36,952 nt of DNA from AC-32 sp035473395 (GTDB lineage Bacteria > Actinomycetota > Thermoleophilia > Gaiellales > Gaiellaceae): contig DATIOF010000019.1 of assembly GCA_035473395.1 (NCBI GenBank), positions 1 through 36,952 on the forward strand, given 5' to 3'. Numbering within the stretch: position 1 is the first letter of the stretch; every line of letters begins with the position of its first letter. A program made the translations under genes and the position numbers. Below the pieces are notes generated by a model. That model ran no database searches. It was not told where the DNA came from and saw only the letters and a list, made by a program, of their open reading frames with translations. This document shows positions 22,265 through 28,256 of the stretch, piece by piece.

Positions 22265-22948
22265 GTGCCTGAACCACAGAGCCTCACTGAAGGGCAGGAC
22301 TGGTCGGCGCACCTCGAGCGCGAACGGTCTCGCTACGAGGACGGCGAGTCTCGGCTGCCCGAGGCAAAGGATGCGGACGCGCGGCAACGGCAGCTGACGC
22401 GGCTCGGCAACGCGGCCGGCGGCGCCGGGCTCGCGCTGCTGATGCAGGGCCGAACCGACGAGGCCGGCGAGTGGTTCCACCGCGCCGCCGCCCGTTACCG
22501 GGAGAGCTTCGCCGACGCGCCGCCGGGCAGCTGGGGCCGGCCGATCGGGGCGGTCAAGTCCCTCGTCCTCGCCGGCGACTGGGCCGGCGCCGAGGAGGCG
22601 GCGCGCTGGGCGCTCGACGCCGGTGCCGCGACCAGCGAGAGCCCGATCGGCCGTTACGCGGCCACGCTTGCGCTGCTCGTGCTCGCCGACGACCAGCATG
22701 CGCGCGTGCACGCCGACGCGATCCGCACGCGCGACGACTTTCCCGGCGACGTCGGCGACGCGCTTGCCAATCTCGCCGCGCAGGACGTGGTCGGCTACAC
22801 GGAGGCGGTCGAGGCCGTGCTGGAATCGTTCGAGGCGCGCGAGGAGTACCTGGAGGACATGCCGGTCGCGGACACCGTGCTCGTCCTGCAGGCGCTCGCG
22901 CGACAGCGCGGGATCGAGGTCGAGCTCAGCTCGCCGCTGTTGCCCTAG
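22265..22948 (+). CDS. Hypothetical helical (TPR-like) protein
   Basis: 227-aa cytoplasmic protein; no named family is recognised. It starts with a charged stretch and continues as a series of helix pairs (LGNAAGGAGLALLMQGRTDEAGEWFHRAAARY, then VKSLVLAGDWAGAEEAARWAL, then YAATLALLVLADD) typical of tetratricopeptide-like scaffolds. The GTG at 22265 has a strong GGAGGAGG 6 nt upstream, which decides against the TTG at 22259. A TACGAT box near 22236 could be its -10. It is divergent from fadA, and its TAG stop shares the palindrome CTAG with the stop of the convergent ArsR gene. Confidence 0.78.
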   Translation: MPEPQSLTEGQDWSAHLERERSRYEDGESRLPEAKDADARQRQLTRLGNAAGGAGLALLMQGRTDEAGEWFHRAAARYRESFADAPPGSWGRPIGAVKSLVLAGDWAGAEEAARWALDAGAATSESPIGRYAATLALLVLADDQHARVHADAIRTRDDFPGDVGDALANLAAQDVVGYTEAVEAVLESFEAREEYLEDMPVADTVLVLQALARQRGIEVELSSPLLP

Positions 22949-23490
22949 TCCTGCAGGTCGACCGTCGTCGGCGGGTGGAGCACCGTCGTGATCACGATCG
23001 GCGCCTGCGACGGGTCCTCCGCCTCGCGGGCCCGCTCCGCCAGTTCCTGGATCAGCTCGACCGCCTGCTCGGGCGAGATCCTCGCCGTCACCTGCGCCGA
23101 GCGGAACGTGCCACTCGTTCCGTGCTCGGCCCACCCGCGCTGGACCTCGTCGAGCATCGCGGCGCGCAGGTCGCTGGTCGCGTCCGCCTTCAGGAGAGCA
23201 GGAGCGACCCGGACGGTTCGGGCGACCGCGCGGTAGGGCTTCTCACGTCCCTGACCCGCGTCCGCCAGCTCGATCAGACCGGCCCGCAGGAGCATGCGCA
23301 CGTGGAAGTGCAGGTGACCCGGATCGACGCCGAGGCGGCTCGCCAGCTCGCGGTTCGTCAGGTGTTCCGAATCGCCGGCGCCGAGGGTTTCCAGCACGCG
23401 GAGGCGCAGCGGATGTCCCAGCGCCTTCAGCTGCTCCGGTTTGTCGAGCGTCAGAACGTCCAAGAGCGGCTTGGACTCTGGGGCGGCCAT
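22945..23490 (-). CDS. ArsR-like winged-helix transcriptional regulator
   Basis: 181-aa regulator. The N-terminal winged helix is clear: EQLKALGHPLRLRVLETLG, then LTNRELASRLGVDPGHLHFHVRMLLRAGLIEL, then the wing QGREKPYRAVA. The C-terminal half (about 90-181) is an alpha-beta sensor or dimer domain ending in a hydrophobic strand (PIVITTVLHPP). The effector is unknown; no metal-binding Cys motif is visible. ATG 23490 is chosen because a TATACA -10 with an 18-nt spacer to TAGACA places the transcription start on the ATG itself. A GTG five codons earlier lies inside that -10 region. The pgl gene ends 33 nt upstream. Confidence 0.88.
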   Translation of the reverse strand: MAAPESKPLLDVLTLDKPEQLKALGHPLRLRVLETLGAGDSEHLTNRELASRLGVDPGHLHFHVRMLLRAGLIELADAGQGREKPYRAVARTVRVAPALLKADATSDLRAAMLDEVQRGWAEHGTSGTFRSAQVTARISPEQAVELIQELAERAREAEDPSQAPIVITTVLHPPTTVDLQD

Positions 23491-23496
23491 GCCCGC

Positions 23497-23526
23497 TGTA
23501 TACACCGGTCGGCCCGGTGCTGTCTA
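23497..23526 (-). promoter_or_regulatory. Promoter of the ArsR-type regulator (leaderless)
   Basis: Minus strand TAGACA (23526-23521), an 18-nt spacer, TATACA (23502-23497), then 6 nt to ATG 23490. The -10 lies in the palindrome TGTATACA, which could also be an autoregulatory site. Confidence 0.5.
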
Positions 23527-24216
23527 GCCAGGCAATCGGGATGCCGCCGCCTCGTCCGCAACCACGCGGGTGCGGCCTGCCGCCGAGCGGATCAGGCTGG
23601 CCGGCGTCTCCGGGCTCGGCGGCCGGGCAAACGCCCGCTCGACGGCGTCCGCCTTTGCCTCGCCCGTGACGATGAAGACCACCTCAGGCGCGGAGCAGAG
23701 CACCGGGACGGTCAGCGTCACGCGCTCGACGAACGGCTCGAGCTTCGACTCCGCGGGAATGGCGCGACGCTCGCGCTCGTCAAGAGTCGGTTGCCCGGGA
23801 AAGAGCGACGCGGTGTGCCCGTCCGCGCCGAGCCCGAGTAGGACGTAGTCGAGCCGGGCCCCGCCCAGGAGCTCGTCGTACTCGCGTGCTGCCTCCGCGC
23901 CGCCGAGCTCGCCGCGAATCCGCTGCACCTCCCGCGGCCGCGCTTCGATCCGGTCGAGCAGGTTCTCGCGCGCGAGGCGGTAGTTCGAGCGCTCGTCCTC
24001 GGGCGGCACGCAGCGCTCGTCGCCCCACCAGAGCGAGGCGGCGCTCCAGTCTGGCTCGCGCTCGGCCGCGAGCTGATAGGCGCGGCCGGGCGTCGTGCCG
24101 CCGGTGAGGACGACCGTCAGGCCGGCCCGCGCTGCGGCGGCCAGCTCGTCCGCGACGACAGAGGCCACCTCCTCGGCCTCGGAGCAGCGCACCAGCTCGA
24201 CGCCGATGAGCGTCAC
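23524..24216 (-). CDS. pgl: 6-phosphogluconolactonase
   Basis: 230-aa cytoplasmic lactonase of the oxidative pentose phosphate pathway (NagB/Pgl fold). Signatures: VVLTGGTTPGRAY at the N-terminus, LWWGDERCVPPEDERSNYRLARENLL in the middle, then the catalytic-region LDYVLLGLGADGHTASLFPG with Asp-Gly-His. GTG 24216 overlaps the proC stop by 4 bp (24213-24216), so the two genes are translationally coupled. No zwf or gnd is in the window. Confidence 0.95.
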   Translation of the reverse strand: MTLIGVELVRCSEAEEVASVVADELAAAARAGLTVVLTGGTTPGRAYQLAAEREPDWSAASLWWGDERCVPPEDERSNYRLARENLLDRIEARPREVQRIRGELGGAEAAREYDELLGGARLDYVLLGLGADGHTASLFPGQPTLDERERRAIPAESKLEPFVERVTLTVPVLCSAPEVVFIVTGEAKADAVERAFARPPSPETPASLIRSAAGRTRVVADEAAASRLPG

Positions 24217-25031
24217 TCGTCGCCCGCCGCTAGCTCGCGCGAGCGCTCCATGGCGGCCTGAATCGCGTTGAGGAAGGCCGCGCGCACGCCTGCACGCTCG
24301 AGCTCGCGGATCGCGCGGATCGTGGTGCCACCGGGCGAGGTGACCTGTTCGCGGAGCTCGACCGGGTGGATGCCTTCGTCGCGCAGCAGGTGCGCCGTGC
24401 CGAGCATCGTCTGGACGACGAGCTGGGTCGTCACCTCGCGCGAGAGCCCGAGCAGGATCCCGGCCTCGATCATCGCCTCGGCGAGCAGCGCGAAGTACGC
24501 CGGGCCCGAGCCCGAGACGGCGGTGACCGCGTCCATGTAGCGCTCCGGCACTTCGACCACCGCGCCCAGGTGGCTGAGCGCTTCCTCGGCCAGGCGCAGG
24601 TGGTCGTCGCTCGCGTGGGCGCCCGCACAGATGCCAGCGATGCCCTCGTGGACGGTCGCCGGCCGGTTCGGCATGGCGCGCACGACGGGGACGCCGTCGG
24701 CGATCTGGCGCTCGATCGCGGCGGTCGGGATCGCGGCCGCGACGGAGAGCACCGTCTGCTCGGGCGTCAGCACGCCGCCGATCTCGCCGAGCAGCGCGTC
24801 GAAGTCCTGCGGCTTGACGGCGATCACGACGAGCGCAGCGTTCGCAACGGCTTCGGCGTTTGAGAGCGTGACCCGAATGCCGTGGCGCTCCTCGAGCTCG
24901 CGCGCCCGCTCCTCGTCTCGCACGGTCGCGACGATCTCGCCCGGCTCGCGCCAGCCGCCGCTCAGCAGCCCGCGCAGGAGCGATTCGCCGATCGTGCCGG
25001 CGCCGAGGATGGCGACCCGTCGCGCGTCCAC
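24213..25031 (-). CDS. proC: Pyrroline-5-carboxylate reductase
   Basis: 272-aa NAD(P)H-dependent reductase, the last step of proline synthesis. The Rossmann motif is VAILGAGTIGESLLRGLL (residues 6-23). AVKPQDFDALL, VRAMPNRPA and the C-terminal signature SGSGPAYFALLAEAMIEAGILLGLSREVTTQLV are all present, as is TSPGGTTIRAI. GTG 25031 has a TAGACT box 7 nt upstream, suggesting a leaderless transcript for the proC-pgl pair that starts inside the end of alkA. Confidence 0.96.
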   Translation of the reverse strand: MDARRVAILGAGTIGESLLRGLLSGGWREPGEIVATVRDEERARELEERHGIRVTLSNAEAVANAALVVIAVKPQDFDALLGEIGGVLTPEQTVLSVAAAIPTAAIERQIADGVPVVRAMPNRPATVHEGIAGICAGAHASDDHLRLAEEALSHLGAVVEVPERYMDAVTAVSGSGPAYFALLAEAMIEAGILLGLSREVTTQLVVQTMLGTAHLLRDEGIHPVELREQVTSPGGTTIRAIRELERAGVRAAFLNAIQAAMERSRELAAGDE

Positions 25032-25038
25032 GCGCTCG

Positions 25039-25044
25039 AGTCTA
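25039..25044 (-). promoter_or_regulatory. -10-like box of proC (leaderless)
   Basis: Minus-strand TAGACT (25044-25039), then 7 nt and GTG 25031. Its TAG is also the stop codon of the alkA gene. Confidence 0.5.
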
Positions 25045-25887
25045 GGCAGCTTTCGGCAGCCGCACGAGGCCCTTGGCGAACGCGTTCAACAGATAGACGC
25101 TCGCGAGCCCGGCCCACTCGCCGTAGGGCTCGAGCAGCTCGGCGGTCTCCCAGCCCTCGACCCAGCGGCCGCGCAGCGCGGAGAGGAGCTTCACGAGGCC
25201 GAGGTCGGCGACGAGACCGCGGTCGTAGCGCCCGAGGCCCTCGAGGAAGACGACCCCGACCGACCAGGGCCCGAGCCCGCGCTCGCGCAGGAGCCGTTCG
25301 GCCGACGCCTCGCTCGGGAGCGAGCGCAGCCGCTCGAGGTCGAGCGAGCGGCAGATCCGCACCAGGGAGGCGCCGCGGCGCATCCCCAGGCCGAGCCGCC
25401 GCAGCTCGGCGGGGGAGACTCGCGCAAACGTCTCGCAGCCCGGCGGAGCGTGCAGTTTCGTGCCGGTCAGCTGGGACGTCAGCGAGCGGATCACGGTGCG
25501 CTCGATCTGGCGCGCCCGGCTTGCCTGGATCAGCTGCCCGCAGGCCGCGCGCAGCAGCGAGTGGGCGACCGTCGCGGTGCGCAGCGGCCGCAGCCCGCGC
25601 TCACGCCGGATCGCCTCGCCGATCATCGGGTCCCGCGCGAAGCGTTTGATGAACTCGGAGTGGTCGTCGTCGACCGCGAGGACGAAGCGGAGCTCGTCGA
25701 TCCCGGCCTCGCTCGGTGCCCGCAGCTGGACGGTGCCGTTCGGCTGCTGCCAGGCTCGGCCGGCCCCGCCGCACGCGAGCCCGGCGACCAGCACGCCGTC
25801 GATCACGCTGCGAGTCGCGTCGCTCCCGTGCCGGAGGGTCGCGCGGAGGGAATACGGACCCCGCGGCCGGACCGCGGCCGCGATCAA
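25042..25887 (-). CDS. alkA: DNA-3-methyladenine glycosylase, AlkA-like HhH-GPD protein
   Basis: 281-aa base-excision repair glycosylase that removes alkylated purines. The N-terminal 100 residues are a beta-rich AlkA N domain (LRATLRHGSDATRSVIDGVLV). The HhH-GPD core follows: GQLIQASRARQIERTVI, then the helix-hairpin-helix LLRERGLGPWSVGVVFLEGLGRY and the catalytic Asp in RGLVADLGLVK. The TTG start at 25887 overlaps the TGA of the HTH-TPR regulator (TTGA). The glycosylase is therefore translationally coupled to, and presumably controlled with, that regulator. This is an unusual partner for a peptide-sensor-like protein. Confidence 0.87.
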   Translation of the reverse strand: MIAAAVRPRGPYSLRATLRHGSDATRSVIDGVLVAGLACGGAGRAWQQPNGTVQLRAPSEAGIDELRFVLAVDDDHSEFIKRFARDPMIGEAIRRERGLRPLRTATVAHSLLRAACGQLIQASRARQIERTVIRSLTSQLTGTKLHAPPGCETFARVSPAELRRLGLGMRRGASLVRICRSLDLERLRSLPSEASAERLLRERGLGPWSVGVVFLEGLGRYDRGLVADLGLVKLLSALRGRWVEGWETAELLEPYGEWAGLASVYLLNAFAKGLVRLPKAA

Positions 25888-27224
25888 CGCGTTCCGCGGT
25901 GGTCTGCGGCGACGGGCTCGGCGGCCAGGTCGGCAGCCCGCTCGAGCACCTCGAGTGCTTCGTCCTCCCGGCCCGAGCGTCGGAGGAACTTGCCCCAGGC
26001 CCGGTAGGCCTCGACGTAGTCGCGGCGGTGACCCTGCTCCTCGAGCAAGGTGGTCGCCTTGCGGAACGACTCGTGAGCGCCATCGTTGTCGCCCGTGAGC
26101 GCGAGGCCCTCGGCGAGCGCCCAGAGGGCGTTTCCTCGCTCGTGGGGGTACTCGTCGCCGACGGCATCGAGTGCCGCTCGCGCCCGGCGACTGGCCTCCT
26201 CCCCGTCGCCCAGGTGCACGGCTCGCCGTGCCTGGTCGGTGTAGAGGCTCGCAATGTCGACGGGCTCGGGGTGCACCCCGAAAAGCTCTTCGGCCAGGTC
26301 GAAGTGACGGCCGGCATCCTCCGCGCGCCCCTGGGAGAGCAAGATGCTTCCGCAGAGCAAGTGGGCTCGCGCGAGGTGGAGGGTGTCGTCGGTGACGTCG
26401 AGGAGTGCGATCGCCCGACGGACGTAGTCGAGCGCGGCCGCGGGGCGGCCCTGGAGATCGGCGATCCGAGCCAGCGACCAGTAGAGACGCACGCGCGAGT
26501 AGGCATCGGTCATCGCGCCGGCCTGGTCGAGCGCCGTGTCGAGGACGCCCTGGGCGCGCTCGAGGTCGCCGAGGTCCGTGAGCGCGTAGCTGAGGTACGT
26601 CGTGAAACGCACCTGTGCGGTCAGGTCTTCCGGCGCGTCCTCGCTTACCTCGGCCAGACAGCGCTCGAAAACCTCGACGGCACGGTCAGGGCGGCTGGTC
26701 GCGGCGTACGCCCTGCCGAGCGTCGCGAAGACATCGGGTCGGCTACTCGGTGAGACCGGCGACAGCTCGAGGCCGGCCTCGAGTCGCTCGATCGCGTCGG
26801 CGTTGCGTCCTGCGGCCGCGGCGGCCAGCCCGAGCGCGATGTTCGCCCGCGAAGCCGCGACCACGTCGCCGGCGGCAACCGAAGCGTCGCGCAGCGCCTC
26901 GAGCTTCTGCTCGGCTTCACCAGGTTGGTCGGCAAGCCGCAGCTCGAGCTCGGCGTCGGCGATGCGAAGCTCGCGCTCGTCGGTGTCACGGATCTCCGAG
27001 CCGGTCTCGAGGTAATCGGCAGAGACGCCGAGCTTCTTGGCGAGCATCCTCAGGGCCTTGACCGAGGGTCGGCGCGCGCCGGCCTCGATTCGCGAGATGT
27101 AGGCGTACGAAACGCCAGGGCTCGACAGCTCGCGCTGGGACAGCCCGCGCTCGTGGCGCAGGCGTCGCAAGCGCTGGCCGATCGTCTCGGCCTGTCCCTC
27201 GAGTTCGCGCGACACCGAATTCAA
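25884..27224 (-). CDS. XRE-type HTH + TPR regulator, RRNPP-like architecture (module 2)
   Basis: 446-aa paralogue of the regulator at 4167-5519. The N-terminal Cro/C1 HTH (about 14-75: IGQRLRRLRHERGLSQREL, ISRIEAGARRPS, LAKKLGVSADYLETG) is followed by tetratricopeptide-like helical repeats to about residue 430 (recurring LGRAYAATSRPDRAVEVF-like units). The TTG start at 27224 is decided by GGAGG 6 nt upstream; a GTG three codons later would be 15 nt away. The intergenic region carries TTGAC repeats. On the other side lies a divergent 28-codon signal-like peptide gene. By analogy with Rap/Rgg/PlcR-type systems, the TPR domain may bind the processed peptide (inference). It is co-translated with alkA. 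Confidence 0.88.
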   Translation of the reverse strand: MNSVSRELEGQAETIGQRLRRLRHERGLSQRELSSPGVSYAYISRIEAGARRPSVKALRMLAKKLGVSADYLETGSEIRDTDERELRIADAELELRLADQPGEAEQKLEALRDASVAAGDVVAASRANIALGLAAAAAGRNADAIERLEAGLELSPVSPSSRPDVFATLGRAYAATSRPDRAVEVFERCLAEVSEDAPEDLTAQVRFTTYLSYALTDLGDLERAQGVLDTALDQAGAMTDAYSRVRLYWSLARIADLQGRPAAALDYVRRAIALLDVTDDTLHLARAHLLCGSILLSQGRAEDAGRHFDLAEELFGVHPEPVDIASLYTDQARRAVHLGDGEEASRRARAALDAVGDEYPHERGNALWALAEGLALTGDNDGAHESFRKATTLLEEQGHRRDYVEAYRAWGKFLRRSGREDEALEVLERAADLAAEPVAADHRGTR

Positions 27225-27247
27225 TTCTTACCTCCACACCAGACATC

Positions 27248-27281
27248 GTCAATCGGCATCGGTTGCTTGACAACAATTGAC
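27248..27281. promoter_or_regulatory. TTGAC/GTCAA repeats between regulator 2 and its peptide gene
   Basis: GTCAA at 27248-27252, and TTGAC at 27267-27271 and 27277-27281; the last two are direct repeats one helical turn apart. The same GTCAA core recurs as GTCAAGT upstream of regulator 1. These may be operators of the HTH proteins, or simply -35-like elements; no good -10 at 16-18 nt was found for the peptide gene. Confidence 0.35.
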
Positions 27282-27343
27282 TACCCCGCTTGGGTATCGC
27301 GGCTTCTCCGTTAGCACTGCGAGACCCGAGAGGAGGTGCCCGG

Positions 27344-27430
27344 ATGTCCGCAAGGATTAAGGCGTTGCTGATCGTGCTCGGCACGATCGCAATCGCCGCG
27401 CTGAACGCCTCATCGCCCTGGGGACCGTAG
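27344..27430 (+). CDS. 28-aa secreted-peptide-like gene, candidate signalling peptide precursor (module 2)
   Basis: A 28-codon ORF too short for usual gene calling. It has a full AGGAGG ribosome binding site (27331-27336) 7 nt before ATG 27344. The peptide starts MSARIK (basic), continues with a hydrophobic core (ALLIVLGTIAIAAL) and ends NASSPWGP. A signal peptidase cut after ALNA would release SSPWGP, a hexapeptide in the size range of RRNPP pheromones. It is divergent from the HTH-TPR regulator and is followed by a strong hairpin. The strong ribosome binding site, the signal-like N-terminus and the parallel with module 1 support a real gene. Cleavage and signalling are inference. Confidence 0.62.
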   Translation: MSARIKALLIVLGTIAIAALNASSPWGP

Positions 27431-27441
27431 CGGCATCGGCG

Positions 27442-27478
27442 CGGGGCGGGGGAACGCTCACTTGGGTGCCCCGCCCCG
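27442..27478 (+). terminator. GC-rich hairpin after the 28-aa peptide gene
   Basis: Stem CGGGGCGGGG (27442-27451) / CCCCGCCCCG (27469-27478), 10 perfect bp with a 17-nt loop. No T-run follows, so it is a terminator-like structure rather than a canonical one. Confidence 0.5.
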
Positions 27479-27526
27479 TAGCCTCTGGACAACAACCGGT
27501 ATCGGATCGGGTACGCAGCGAGACGC

Positions 27527-27532
27527 TATCGT
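27527..27532 (+). promoter_or_regulatory. -10-like box of the VOC gene (leaderless)
   Basis: TATCGT followed by 7 nt and ATG 27540; no ribosome binding site is visible. Confidence 0.4.
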
Positions 27533-27539
27533 CGGCCGC

Positions 27540-28019
27540 ATGAGCCTCGACCCGCGAGTCGACATCGGGCACGTCCACTTGAAGGTCGCCGACATCGACC
27601 GCTCGCTCGCGTTCTACCGCGACATCCTCGGCTTCGACGTGATGCAGCGGATCGGCGACGAGGCCGCGTTCCTCTCGGCTGGCGGCTACCACCACCACCT
27701 CGGTCTGAACACGTGGGACTCGCGCGGCGGCTCGCCGCCTCCGGCCAACACGACCGGTCTCTACCACGTGGCGATCCGCTACCCCGACCGCGCGCAGCTC
27801 GGCAACGCGCTCAAGCGGCTGGTCGACGCAGGCTGGCCGGTCAGCGGCGCGACCGACCACGGCGTCTCGGAGGCGATCTATCTTCGCGACCCGGACGGGA
27901 ACGGCGTCGAGCTCTACCGCGACCGGCCCGAGCCCGAGTGGCCGCGCGCCTCGGACGGCGGCCTGTCGATGATCAGCGAGCCGCTCGACCTGCAGGCGCT
28001 GCTGAGCGAGGCGGCCTGA
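27540..28019 (+). CDS. VOC superfamily (glyoxalase/bleomycin resistance/dioxygenase-like) protein
   Basis: 159-aa metal-dependent VOC-fold protein. Two beta-alpha-beta-beta-beta modules are visible. The first has IGHVHLKVADIDRSLAFYRDILGF; the second has GLYHVAIRYPDRAQLGNALKRLV and DPDGNGVELY. Metal-ligand candidates are His in GHVHLKV, His in YHVAI and Glu in GVELY. It resembles catechol-2,3-dioxygenase-like VOC proteins and glyoxalase I; the substrate is unknown. ATG 27540 is chosen from the leaderless -10 box and from the family N-terminus; the frame is open upstream to 27462 over the hairpin region. The next gene overlaps its stop (ATGA-type overlap). Confidence 0.88.
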   Translation: MSLDPRVDIGHVHLKVADIDRSLAFYRDILGFDVMQRIGDEAAFLSAGGYHHHLGLNTWDSRGGSPPPANTTGLYHVAIRYPDRAQLGNALKRLVDAGWPVSGATDHGVSEAIYLRDPDGNGVELYRDRPEPEWPRASDGGLSMISEPLDLQALLSEAA

Positions 28020-28252
28020 TGCCCAAGGGCTACGCCGACGGGCCGGCGGCCGAGGAGGCCGAGCGCAGGCTGGAGGAGCTCGAGCGGGGCGGCGGCCAGG
28101 ACGGCGAGCTGGAGCTGCGCGTCGCCATCTACGGCTCGACCGAAGACGAGCCCGAGCGGCACTTCATCGGCTGGCGGGACGAGGTCGATCCGGACGAGCT
28201 CTTCGCCTCCGGACAGGCCTGGGGCCTGACGCTGGTCCGCGCTACGGTGTAG
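28019..28252 (+). CDS. Small acidic hypothetical protein
   Basis: 77-aa protein with ATG 28019 overlapping the VOC stop (TGATG). It is rich in Glu and Asp: a helical N-terminal half (AAEEAERRLEEL) precedes a beta-type C-terminal half (LELRVAIYGSTEDEPERHFIGW, GLTLVRATV). I do not recognise a family. It is coupled to the VOC gene and followed within 5 nt by korA, so it is probably a real cytoplasmic protein of this operon. The role is not evident. Confidence 0.7.
   Translation: MPKGYADGPAAEEAERRLEELERGGGQDGELELRVAIYGSTEDEPERHFIGWRDEVDPDELFASGQAWGLTLVRATV
28243..28248 (+). promoter_or_regulatory. -10-like box of korA
   Basis: TACGGT followed by 8 nt and GTG 28257, inside the end of the small acidic gene. 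This would allow korAB to be transcribed separately. Confidence 0.35.
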
Positions 28253-28256
28253 CGAA

